NCBI GenBank assembly: GCA_951394045.1 | Contig: OX595991.1 | Location: 1,798,001 to 1,862,000 of the forward strand | Direction of reading: 5' to 3' | DNA length: 64,000 nucleotides | From: Nitzschia sp. DOCU1 | Lineage: Eukaryota > Bacillariophyta > Bacillariophyceae > Bacillariales > Bacillariaceae | Shown: in pieces, positions 1-9,217 of the stretch | Position numbering within the stretch: the stretch's first letter is position 1 | Layout of the letters: each line of letters opens with the position of its first letter | Notes under the pieces: generated by a model | What the model saw: the letters and a program-made list of their open reading frames with translations, nothing else | Told to the model about the DNA's origin: nothing | Database searches by the model: none | Position numbers and translations under genes: made by a program

Positions 1-607
1 ATCGCGCCCGGGCCGCGGCGAGTTCCACGGATACCTTTTGTTCTAGAGTCAAATCTGGCATTTTCAAAGACGCATCGTATTGTAACCAATTGGAAGATTC
101 AAAGATACTTTTTCGAAGTCCTCCTCCTGCGCCACTGCTGAGCGCCAATCCGACCTGCCAAATCTTGTCGCCCAGGGGCAAGGCCACATGCCACACTAGA
201 ATATACGCCAAGGTTAAGAAACTCGTGATTTTTCTCCAGGGAGACGAACAAAAGATTTTGTACCATAAAGTCCGTCTTCGCATGTGACGTCGTTTCTTGT
301 CTTTTCCGGGATAATAATGACCACCCATCAAAAAACTATTGCACGTAATGGCTGCCGCAGAAGGCCGATGATGGGACGGGGACGCAGAGGTGGCATATGT
401 TGTGGGCAACAGCGTGTCTGTCTCTCTGTGACTCTTCGTCAATAATCGACGCCGAGCTCGTGCAAAATAATAGGAAAAGAATCCATCTCCACTACCAGAC
501 GTTTTGCTATTGTGTTCCTTGTCGAGGAGACGCACGGCGTCGGTGGAGGTAATGGAAGAATCGCTAGGGCGCTTCGGCTTGGTGTGCCGTCGATGAGCAG
601 ACAACAT
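1..607 (-). CDS. Partial membrane protein, 5' part only, runs off the left edge
   Basis: An open frame on the minus strand begins with ATG at 607 and stays open to base 1, giving about 202 residues of N-terminal sequence. The first ~75 residues are Ser/Arg/His-rich and look disordered. A basic stretch (KDKKRRHMRRR) is followed by a hydrophobic segment (FLTLAYILVWHVALPL) that could be a membrane anchor, then a Gly-rich loop. I do not recognise the family. The length of the open frame, its plausible composition and its head-to-head position with the kinase gene at 1113 support a real gene. The true start could be a later Met, because the Met at about residue 109 also precedes the hydrophobic segment. 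Confidence 0.55.
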   Translation of the reverse strand, partial: MLSAHRRHTKPKRPSDSSITSTDAVRLLDKEHNSKTSGSGDGFFSYYFARARRRLLTKSHRETDTLLPTTYATSASPSHHRPSAAAITCNSFLMGGHYYPGKDKKRRHMRRRTLWYKIFCSSPWRKITSFLTLAYILVWHVALPLGDKIWQVGLALSSGAGGGLRKSIFESSNWLQYDASLKMPDLTLEQKVSVELAAARAR

Positions 608-1112
608 TCTTCTTTTTTTGCACTTGACCTGACAAATAGCAAATTCCACGCACAACGATAAACGTGGGGGTAAGGACCTTCAAAGTAATTCAATACCGAA
701 AGTCGTAGACCGCCATGGTCAAAGTAAATAAGACTTGAGATGTGGGGCGTGTTTTGAGGCGTGGATGACCGTTCGAAAAATGTTTGGGGGAGAAGGAGAG
801 AAGAAGGGGAGCATTTTGGTAACCATTTTGTTCGAAGTAGTCCAAGTGTTTCCTTCGACTCTAATAAAAATACACGTGGAAGTGGTGAGAGGCCCCTCAC
901 GCACGCCGATTGGCTGAAACGAGAAAAAGAAAGGCGCGAAAGATCGAACGAACGTCAACTTTCAACGTTGCTGGTTCCCAAGCTTCCAAACCATCACTCT
1001 CCTTTGTGCTTTCGTCAAATGTTTCCAAACCCTCTGACTGGTAGAGGCAGAGATAAAAGAGAAAGAGCAAGCTTGATTTCCATTGAGTGATTATTCCTGA
1101 AAACGCAAAGCC
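608..1112. other. Head-to-head intergenic interval
   Basis: 505 bp separate the starts of the divergent genes at 607 (minus) and 1113 (plus). The open frames here are overlapping and low in protein-like quality. No RNA gene or repeat was seen. It presumably holds both promoters. Confidence 0.4.
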
Positions 1113-2438
1113 ATGCGAGTGTTCTTGACGTTTCTATCGATGATGTTGCTCATTCGAAGGAACAATGTCCTTCTTCGAGCCTACGCCTTTGCCACGACGC
1201 CACCTACTACGAGCAGTTCCAAATTGGCGTCTCCTCATCGCAAGGCGAGATTGCCTACTACTACTCAGCTCTTTTCTTCCATCAATCTACCCGAAAAGAC
1301 TACCATTCCGGTAAAGGCGGTAGACAATTTACCAACAACTCCAGATAGGTATCTCGCAATCGCCTCCCAGCAGCAGCAAAAATCGTTTGGAGGCCTCTCG
1401 TATTTTGAGATTCCTAATGCATTGAAACGAGTCGTTTTCGTGCTTGGGGGTCCAGGAAGTGGAAAGGTAAGGCATAGAATATGGGTTTTACGATGCTTTG
1501 CTTCATGAAGGCTTTTGGCGCTGATTATTATTTTATTGGGATCACTTCCTGTCATTACAATCCTTCAGGGTACCCAAAGTGATTTGATTCTTCAAAATTA
1601 TCCTTGCGTTCACTTGTCGGCTGGGGAATTATTGCGACAGGAGACAACCAAAGAAGGCTCTCCCCATGCTCAAATGATTGAAGAATGCCTCGTGGCTGGT
1701 AGAATAGTTCCGGTGGAAATCTCACTGGCCTTGCTCGAACAGGCCATGAAAGACGCTCCAGGAGAATCGTTGGTGTTTTTGGTGGATGGATTCCCTCGCA
1801 ATTTCAATAACTTGAATGGATGGACGGCGCGAATGCCCCAGGTTTCTTCGGTAGTTGGTGTCTTGCATTACGATTGTCCATTGGAAGTATTGGAGAAGAG
1901 AATTTTAGAACGGGCCAAGGATTCTGGTCGATCGGACGACAATCTGGAAAGTCTTCGAAAACGATTCAAGACGTTCAACGCGGATACAATGCCAGCAGTG
2001 GACATGTTACGACAGGTGGCCCAACAAACGCCCATGGAAGTATATGACATTGCCGCCAATCGTCCGATTGAAACTGTCTGGCAAGACACTCAAAAAGCCT
2101 TGAATTCGGTAATTGCCAACGACGTCCTGGCTCACAATTGGAAACTATTGGAAGCTGCAGCAGAGTCGAATGCGGAACAATATGTCCAGCTTTGTGCCAA
2201 GGAGATGCTAGCAGACAACACTCCTGAAGAATTGCTGAAGGCTCAGGAATTCTGCGAAGACTTGCAATCTATTTGTATATCCAAAGCGGAACTCAACTTT
2301 GTATCGGGAACAAAGGTAGTGCTATCTTACCTAAGAAAGAGCGAGGGTGTCACCTTCAAGGAGACGCGAGTCTGGTCACACAGCATGGACGGATGGAAAA
2401 TGGTTCATTTCGTCCGGGCGCCGCTAGACAAATGCTAG
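1113..2438 (+). CDS. UMP-CMP/adenylate kinase fused to a CaMKII association-type domain, probably plastid-targeted
   Basis: Two exons, 1113-1466 and 1569-2438 (GT-AG intron, phase 0), encode 407 residues. The intron splits the P-loop: exon 1 ends with GGPGSGK (residues 112-118) and exon 2 begins GTQSDL. Downstream are the lid and NMP-binding motifs of the UMP-CMP kinase family (LVDGFPRN; ERAKDSGRSDDN). The enzyme should transfer phosphate from ATP to a nucleoside monophosphate. The last ~110 residues look like a CaMKII association/SnoaL-type domain: they open NDVLAHNWKLLEAA and close with ETRVWSHSMDGWKMVHF, similar to the ETRVW...WxxVHF end of that fold. The N-terminus is hydrophobic and followed by AYA-FAT at residues 23-28, an ASAFAP-like plastid presequence. 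Splice sites are inferred from sequence and from restoration of the kinase motif. Confidence 0.88.
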
Positions 2439-2470
2439 AGAATACTCTTGTAAAGCTCTCCTGAGTAGAT

Positions 2471-2773
2471 AGTATATTGTTGCCTTTTTCCATGCATTCA
2501 GTGGCTGGTCCCCTACAGTGCTAGTATGCTATCTATGTCGATCACAACTAAAAAAAAGATCCCAAATTAATCCCATACTCCTCGCCACTCTTCCCCCAGA
2601 GTATCTGCCTGAAGATACTCCCAAATACGTAGAGTATTGTTTTTTCTTTCATTCATTTTGTGGCTAGTCCTTCCCAGCGCTAGTAGACTAGGCGCATTGC
2701 CGATCACAACTAGAAAAAAAAGATCCCAAATTAATCCCATACTCCTCGCCACTCTTCCCCCAGAGTATCTGCC
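2471..2773. repeat. Tandem duplication covering the 3' end of the sulfotransferase gene
   Basis: Two copies of a ~140-bp segment lie at about 2471-2609 and 2633-2773, offset 162-164 bp. The last ~54 bp (2556-2609 and 2720-2773) are identical and include the final codons of the sulfotransferase (encoding ADTLGEEWRGVWD on the minus strand). The first half has diverged. The left copy lies between the kinase stop and the sulfotransferase stop and has no function I can see. Confidence 0.85.
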
Positions 2774-3975
2774 AGAAGCTCGTTGTATGGCCGAAACAAA
2801 GCCTTTAGATATTGCCGCGTCTCGGGAAGCATTTGATCTCCCCGATATTCATGTGAATTGTGGACGGTGCCAAAGCCTTCGGCCGGTTCAAAGGGCGATG
2901 CCCCTACAAATTCCAAAATGCGCGCAAAGTGCGACGCTGGATCCTGCCGAAATTGCTCATAGTTCAACACTAGCAAAGATCCACCCTTTCCATCTCCCCT
3001 GTCCAATGGAAAGTTAGGGAACCATCGTTCAAGTTGCGTAATGTACATGCCCCGTTGCAAATAATTATTGGAAAACATTTTTCGATAATGCTTCCAGTGC
3101 AAATCTTCGGATACTTCTTTTGCCAAGGCGGGAATGGCAAAAGCCGGATCATTGGGATCATAGTCCTCATTGGGGAGAGGAGCATTGCTCAATCCTATTT
3201 GTCGCATGTGTTCCACTTCCTTGAGAACAAATTCCTCAAAGGATCGTCCATAGGTTCGGACGCGCATTCGAAAGTGAGAAATGGCACGATCCATGGGATT
3301 TCGCAAAATGACTACAATCTTGGGCCTCCAAAAGCACGCGGAAGCAATTTTTTGAGGAATCCCCGTCAAGAAGAGATAGCTCGGTGATTTTTCAAAGTAG
3401 ATCTTTTCCGAGTCCGTCATGTTGAAATTTTCCGAATATGCTTTTTGAATGGCACACAAGAGATCTTTGGCGGGCAACGGATCGGGCAATCCCTTGGCGG
3501 CTAGCCACTCGGTTCGATCAATGTCCGTGCTGGGATAATGCCAGTCGAAAAAGTGAGCTTCCGAAGTTATGGATCCTTGAATGTCCGGGTGTTCATTCAA
3601 AAATTCAAAGAGTGCCGTGGTTCCACTTTTCTGGGCGCCTGCAATGATGAACTGAGGAACTTGAGGAAAGGACACTTGAACTCCATTGACGTAGCATGTG
3701 TGATTGCCTATACGATTGTGAGGTGGGTCGGGCGTCGCCTTGGTAGGTGCCTGCTCTTCCAGACTGGCCTTGTGGATTGTATGCGTGAATGGCATTGCCT
3801 CGCTGTGGATTAAAAATGCATCCATCCATGAACTCGCGCTCAAGTCGCTGCTAGTGGTGGTTGTCAAAACCATGTGCTGTTGCCAGAACATCAGAGTAGA
3901 CAACAAAATCAATGCGAGCATGACTCGAGCGGGAAAACCCAACCGGAAGCGAATCGTCGGGATGATCGTCCTCAT
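2731..3975 (-). CDS. Type II membrane sulfotransferase (carbohydrate/heparan-sulfate type)
   Basis: A single exon encodes 414 residues. Residues ~14-31 are one hydrophobic segment after a short basic tail, the usual Golgi signal anchor. The 5'-phosphosulfate loop is seen at residues ~110-121 (IIAGAQKSGTT) and the 3'-phosphate site at ~221-235 (VVILRNPMDRAISHF). The enzyme should move sulfate from PAPS to a glycan or other acceptor in the Golgi lumen. The acceptor cannot be read from sequence. Its 3' end is partly duplicated downstream. It is head-to-head with a WbsX-like glycan gene, so both could act on one cell-surface polysaccharide; that link is inference. Confidence 0.9.
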   Translation of the reverse strand: MRTIIPTIRFRLGFPARVMLALILLSTLMFWQQHMVLTTTTSSDLSASSWMDAFLIHSEAMPFTHTIHKASLEEQAPTKATPDPPHNRIGNHTCYVNGVQVSFPQVPQFIIAGAQKSGTTALFEFLNEHPDIQGSITSEAHFFDWHYPSTDIDRTEWLAAKGLPDPLPAKDLLCAIQKAYSENFNMTDSEKIYFEKSPSYLFLTGIPQKIASACFWRPKIVVILRNPMDRAISHFRMRVRTYGRSFEEFVLKEVEHMRQIGLSNAPLPNEDYDPNDPAFAIPALAKEVSEDLHWKHYRKMFSNNYLQRGMYITQLERWFPNFPLDRGDGKGGSLLVLNYEQFRQDPASHFARILEFVGASPFEPAEGFGTVHNSHEYRGDQMLPETRQYLKALFRPYNELLADTLGEEWRGVWD

Positions 3976-4536
3976 GGTTTCCTACGAAACAAGGTCATTG
4001 CGTTCCGCCGAAGGAATGTGACACGGTTTGTGAGACTTTCAATCTCTTTTCACTCGACACCTCTGCTCCAACTCTAAAGACCACCCAGCTTTGAAAGCCT
4101 CCAGCATAAAGCTCTTCGAGCGATGACAAGGTTGGGAGCCCAGCTACTGTCTCGACGAGAAGGGAGGTGCTGCAACAGGAGAATTGTGTGCGAAAAATGG
4201 TGAAGAAAGTTATTACCAGTTATTTAATGCTTTTTGGCGGGAGGCAATTTTGTTTTACATTCCTTCGCGGTTGAATCTTTCGAAAATGCAGAAAGCATTT
4301 GAGTCGAATCGGTCATAGATGCCCTTTTTAATTATTGTCGTTCCAATTGTCTGTTAGTCCAATTTGTCGACCCTCGCTCGCTCCGTCCTCGCTCCGTCCA
4401 CATTTTGACCGTTGTGTGTGCTTTGTGAGATGTCGCGGAATTTTTCTCGCGTTCGATCATCTCAGTTTTCATTTGAACCGTCCAACACCATCAGTGCTCT
4501 ATTACAACATCCAGTTTTCTTTACATGCCACACTAG
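3976..4536. other. Head-to-head intergenic interval
   Basis: 561 bp between the start codons of the sulfotransferase (minus) and the WbsX-like gene (plus). No convincing frame, RNA gene or repeat was seen. It presumably carries two promoters and 5' UTRs. Confidence 0.4.
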
Positions 4537-6061
4537 ATGGCAAAGTTTGCAGCAGCCGAACCAAAGTCAAAAGTGCGGCTTGTAACCAAGAAGGATTCTT
4601 GCAATACCATGGTGTTTGCAAGGCTTCGATCGACCGCTTTGTTATTAGGGTCATTGCTGGGTTCGATTGGGATCACCATCTTTACCCATCACCAAATATC
4701 ACAAACACATCTTGCCGTCGATTCTCCTAATGAATTTCGGTCTACCAATGCCATGACAAGAACTTCCCAAAAGAACAACAATGACAAGTTACCACGAATC
4801 ATGGCCATTTATTTTCCGCAATATCATCGTGACCCTTTAAATGACAAGAACTGGGGCGACAACTTTACAGACTGGGTCTCTCTCAAGGGATCACCCAAGA
4901 TAAATCGGGCTGGGTTTGCCATTCCACGTCCTACCGAGTTGGGGTATTATGATTTGACTCAGGTGCATACGCGGCGGCGACAGGGAGAATTAGCCAAGGA
5001 ACATGGCATTGATGGCTTTATTTATCACACCTACTGGTTTTATGACAAGACGCATCCAGGACCGAATCTAGCTGCTCCCTTGATGAAGATGCTGGAAGAA
5101 GATGGACATCCTGATTTACCCTTCTTTTTGAATTGGTGTGCGACAAAGTGGGTCAACGTATGGATGGGCAAGGCCATTTTTCAGACGATACCGACCAATA
5201 AGAATCGGGCCATTGTGTTGCAAGATCAGTTCTTTGATCCTTCCCAGGATGAGATTCGGGAACATTATCGGTGGCTATCCCGGTTTTTTCATCACAAAAA
5301 TTATATTGTCATTCAAAATCAGCCGGTCATGTTGTTGTATATTTGGGATGAACGAGCGGTACCCATTCTCGAGGCATTGCGCGAATTTGCAAAGGAAGAT
5401 GGCTTTGACGGTATCTATTGGATCATTGGACGCAATGCGGCTCCCGAAGAAATGTATGTGGCCAAAAATTTGACGGAAAAACAAGTACAAATGATGGAAA
5501 AGAAAACGCAGCCAATAGACATGTTCCCAATGGACACTGTGTTCAATCAAAGTATGACCTACCCGTATCCACTGGAATGGATTACTTCTACATACACTGT
5601 ACCCGACTGGTGTCGAAGGGAGGGTAAGAAGAGAGAGGAGGCCAGTCCTGGTACTCAACAAGAAGTCACTGGCATTTTGACTTCGTTTGACAACACCCCG
5701 CGGCGTGAATTCAAGTTTGCGACCATCTATGGTGCCGACACTCCCGCACGAATCATGGAGCGATTTCAAGTAAATCTACGGGTAGCCTTGTTTTACAGCA
5801 CGTGCTGTCAACAGCAGACGGACGATCGTTTCATTGCCATTAATGCTTGGAATGAGTAAGTTTGCTACGGTGGGAGATTTGATCTAGTTGTGGTGGAGAA
5901 TATGAACTAACTTGCTTTTTTGTGTTGGAAGGTGGGGCGAAGGAATGGCGCTGGAACCAAGTGATGTTTATGGGCGAGGGTTTTTAGAGATCATTCGAGA
6001 CGTCAAGGCAGAGATCCAACGGAATGGTTGTGACCCAAGAGCGATGACACATCGCCGTTGA
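4537..6061 (+). CDS. WbsX/GH99-like glycosyl enzyme with N-terminal anchor
   Basis: Exons 4537-5855 and 5932-6061 encode 482 residues. The intron (GTAAGT...AG) splits a Glu codon and joining restores AWNEWGEGMALEP, the strongly conserved C-terminal motif of the family. Residues 32-50 form one hydrophobic signal anchor. The catalytic-type domain starts near residue 86 (IMAIYFPQYH) and contains NWGDNFTDW and GFIYHTYWF, typical of Glyco_tran_WbsX/GH99-like proteins found in polysaccharide loci. Family members resemble endo-alpha-mannosidases of family GH99, but many are annotated as glycosyltransferases, so the reaction is left open. A secretory-pathway location is inferred from the anchor. Confidence 0.85.
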
Positions 6062-6568
6062 AATGGACCACTGCACTCGCCAGTAATCTTTTAGCTCAAC
6101 GCTAGCCGACGAGGCACTAGCCATCAAGATCTCTCTACTGATGACTATCATCTAATCTTCAACTCTCTCTCTCTCTCTGTTGAAGTTACTATGGTAGAAG
6201 CCGCGAAAGACTGTCGTGGGTCGTCTCTCTCGAGGCGCAATGGACATTCGATTTCTTCGATAACCGAATCTGACTTCGCCATTATTCGGGGGATGATACA
6301 ATGTAACGACTAGTTCTAGTAGAGCCCACCAGAGAATATCTATGAAACCTATATGAATCAAGAATCTTTTTGGCTATGTGCGGAAGGAGGAGGGAGTTGC
6401 GAGATTAGTTGGTGAGAAACGGTCGTGTTCTTGTTCGGACTTTGCTCTGCGACGAATCAAGAATTCCTTGGAATGGCCTCTCCCAGCGGTCATGGGCGAC
6501 AATCCTGTTCTCTGGAGTCAAAAAAGGCTCTAGAGCCTGGTACACTTGCAATAGTATATGTGACCACA
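6062..6568. other. Tail-to-tail intergenic interval with a short (CT)n tract
   Basis: 507 bp between the stop of the WbsX-like gene and the stop of the minus-strand AAA+ gene. It contains a short CT-dinucleotide run near 6163-6179. Overlapping frames on both strands look like chance. Confidence 0.4.
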
Positions 6569-8821
6569 TCACAGTCGAGAAAGCTCCATTTGAGCTTTGT
6601 ATTCTTCCCTGACGGCACCACGGCAAGTCATAACGGCCGCTTGCTGAGCCAAAATCCTTTGTAACTCCTCCTTTTCCAGAGCTCTGCCAGATGCGACGAT
6701 ATTCGCCACTGAATTTGCGAACTGCTTGCCCTCCAGATAGTTCATAAAGATTGCATCACCATCAACGGACCACACAGACTCAAGAAAGCTGCGATAGTCT
6801 CGAATGGCATCCTCTCTTGTTTTGCCAGCAATGGAACGTTTGTCCAAAGCCTCTTCGAACATCACAATACGGGCAGAGAGATTGGGGGTTCCAACAAATA
6901 TTTGGATGTCAAAGCGACCGGGACGAATGATAGCAGCATCAAAGGCACGCAGACGATTTGTGGCCAGAAAGAATACTGACTGCTTGGTTCGCCGCAAATC
7001 GTTAATAGCTGTCAACATGGCGGTGGTCAGCATACGCGACTCCATAGAAATGCCAGGAGTCTCACGGTCTAAACAAAATTCTTCAATCTCATCAAACAAG
7101 ATGACACATTCTCGGAGAGCCTGTAGACGCGCAAATACATATCTAATGCGAGCCGCAACGTTGGTGAGGCCGTCTGCAAGAAAGGCTGCAGTATCGATAA
7201 CGACAAAATCCCACCCCATTTTCTCAGCGACTGCCTCCGAAATGGTTGTCTTGGCAGTTCCAGGGGATCCAAAAAGAATGGCAGAGTAGGCAGCTCCAAC
7301 GGAAGGATTGCTGACCGATTCTTCGAAAGGAACAAGTACTCGCTCTTCAAGCACAGATTTGATTGTTCTGCAAGCACCATTTGCCCCAAGATCCGAGTCA
7401 AGCAGTCGATTCCATGCTGCTGGATCTGGTCCCCGGAGAGAATGGGCAATCCCATCGAACTCTTGCAAAACGTCATTGTGCCTCAGATTTTGGACTACTC
7501 GTTTGAGACGAGAGATACAAGTCGCTGTCTGTGCCGTTGACCATGCTTGTGGCCCTGTTTCGGGGGACAAGTGAGGGGAGACCCATCCTCGGAGTGATTT
7601 TCCGTAGCACTGCCCTGATTCCGGATCGCAATAGTCAGGCACAACTTCCACCGCTTGGTTTGTCTCAATCCATTCTAGCATCTTTTGAAGCCGTCGCAAG
7701 TGTGGCCGAAAATCTTCCGCAGGCAAAATTTCCAGCAAACTGCCAATGGTATCTACTGCAAAGACGTACGCGTTGCCAACATTCCTGCCTTGGCGACGAA
7801 AGCTCCTGTAAATTGGTTGGCCACGCTCCCATAATCCGTCTTCACGTTGCTCGTCGAAGAAGGCTGCAAGAGCAGCTTTGATGATTTTACGATTAGTTTT
7901 GGGAGGCATGGTGTTTTCATCTGGTCCAGCTCCCAGTATTGTTTCCCTACCCGCTGTTCCCTCGAGACTTTTTGTACATCGAATGTATGTGAGTAAGGAA
8001 TATGCAAGTCTTGTAGTATCAAAAAGGTTCGATTCCTTGGCACTTCGATAAGCCAATTGGCGGCACAACTCATTGAAACTGATTTCAGCAGCTCGTAATA
8101 CGGCCAGTGATAGGTCGGCGGCGGCCCCATCTGGTGTAGAAGCTGGTGGTAGATCTCCTAGCGTCAATTGGCCTTTTGCATCGTAGCGCGTCGAATCAAA
8201 CAGTGACGAGTACACTGATGCACAAAGATAGTTAATGTAGTCCGAAAAGACTTGCTGCTCATTGTGTCGGCGTTTAGGTCTAGCCGTCAATGCCAGTGAA
8301 ATGAGTGTTGAAATGCGTTGAAACGTCTCCTGATCAAACGCCTCGAAAAGCTGTTTTCGATTCTCAGGTCGGAGCATGACCACCAGTATCAGAGACACTT
8401 GATACAGGTCATTTTCACGCCAGGGGGCATTGATGAGCTCCTTGAGAACATTAGACAAGTCTACGTCCTTGTAGGCACCCGGCGCTTCCGAAGCCAATAT
8501 TGCTCTCACTGCATAGCAGGTACTGGTGATACTGATTTGGCTGGCTTTTCCTGGACTGATGGAAAAGCTGGACAAATGAGGCTCGTAAAAGTCCATCAAG
8601 TACTCGGCAGAGGATTCTTCCAAGGTGGAAAGCCGAGCTTCGAGCTTCTTCATGTCGTCAAAATTGAAAACCTCGATTGCATTTCGGCTTGACAGGGCTG
8701 CCAACTGCGTTGTGTGGCTGGAATGAGGCCGATGCCGATGGGGTTGGAGGATCCGGTTGAAGCAGTGTCCGTGCCAGATGGAGAGAGTCCCCACTAGCAG
8801 AAACGTCCGTAGAATTCTCAT
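6569..8821 (-). CDS. Targeted AAA+ ATPase with prenyltransferase-like N-terminal half
   Basis: A single exon encodes 750 residues. The first ~20 residues are a signal peptide followed by GHC-FNR, similar to the ASAFAP Phe motif, so import into the plastid or endomembrane system is likely. Residues ~320-440 (DGLWERGQP, VGNAYVFAVD, GWVSPH, PQAWSTAQTA) match the repeats of alpha/alpha-toroid folds of the prenyltransferase/terpene cyclase kind. The C-terminal third is one AAA+ module: Walker A GSPGTAKT at 518-525 (Ala where Gly is usual), Walker B VILFDEIEE near 573, sensor 1 ATNR and an arginine region RPGRFD. Bacterial AAA proteins with this order are known to me, so bacterial ancestry is possible. 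The substrate is unknown. Confidence 0.8.
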   Translation of the reverse strand: MRILRTFLLVGTLSIWHGHCFNRILQPHRHRPHSSHTTQLAALSSRNAIEVFNFDDMKKLEARLSTLEESSAEYLMDFYEPHLSSFSISPGKASQISITSTCYAVRAILASEAPGAYKDVDLSNVLKELINAPWRENDLYQVSLILVVMLRPENRKQLFEAFDQETFQRISTLISLALTARPKRRHNEQQVFSDYINYLCASVYSSLFDSTRYDAKGQLTLGDLPPASTPDGAAADLSLAVLRAAEISFNELCRQLAYRSAKESNLFDTTRLAYSLLTYIRCTKSLEGTAGRETILGAGPDENTMPPKTNRKIIKAALAAFFDEQREDGLWERGQPIYRSFRRQGRNVGNAYVFAVDTIGSLLEILPAEDFRPHLRRLQKMLEWIETNQAVEVVPDYCDPESGQCYGKSLRGWVSPHLSPETGPQAWSTAQTATCISRLKRVVQNLRHNDVLQEFDGIAHSLRGPDPAAWNRLLDSDLGANGACRTIKSVLEERVLVPFEESVSNPSVGAAYSAILFGSPGTAKTTISEAVAEKMGWDFVVIDTAAFLADGLTNVAARIRYVFARLQALRECVILFDEIEEFCLDRETPGISMESRMLTTAMLTAINDLRRTKQSVFFLATNRLRAFDAAIIRPGRFDIQIFVGTPNLSARIVMFEEALDKRSIAGKTREDAIRDYRSFLESVWSVDGDAIFMNYLEGKQFANSVANIVASGRALEKEELQRILAQQAAVMTCRGAVREEYKAQMELSRL

Positions 8822-8990
8822 GGCAATAAAGGGAAGTGAGTTCTATCTGGGACGAGACTTCCTGGGTTCTCAGAAGTGGAATGAGTTGAGGAGCATGGGA
8901 TGGAGATCGGGTTTGTTCGTTGATGGCCTTTTTTTGATGCTTTTTTCTTTCGTCGGCATCCGTCAAATCCGGCATCCGAAATGGATCTTC

Positions 8991-9056
8991 GCCTTTTTCC
9001 GGTCACCGCGCGATATTCTACGCGGTTTTTGTCGTCCAGTTTGGCCGGAAAAAGGC
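8991..9056. repeat. Nested inverted repeats at the left end of copy 1
   Basis: GCCTTTTTCCGGTCA (8991-9005) is the near-perfect reverse complement of TGGCCGGAAAAAGGC (9042-9056). Inside it, ACCGCG and CGCGGT form a second pair. The same core (CCGGAAAA) recurs at the right end of the element. These are candidate recombinase arm sites. The same block recurs in copy 2 at 12148-12213. Confidence 0.6.
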
Positions 9057-9217
9057 AAAAGAGACTGGGCTCCCAAGCCCCCTTTTTTCCAGGAAAATCA
9101 CGTCAAATTATTTTTTCAGCCAAGGCTCCTTCAGTTTTGTGGGCCATCCGGGACGACATTATTATCCTGCACTCCTTTTGGCGCATTGGCCACAAAACAA
9201 TTCGAGCCCTCCTTAAA

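Noticed and set aside
439..900. Minus-strand frame of 153 residues near the left edge
   Set aside because: It overlaps the better-supported minus-strand partial gene (607 to 1) in another frame and has no recognisable features.
2567..2752. Short minus-strand frame ending like the sulfotransferase
   Set aside because: Explained by the 3'-end duplication; not a separate gene.
8981..9217. Upstream extension of the recombinase frame into host flank
   Set aside because: The ATG at 8981 is outside the element and absent in copy 2; the element-internal ATG at 9218 is present in both.
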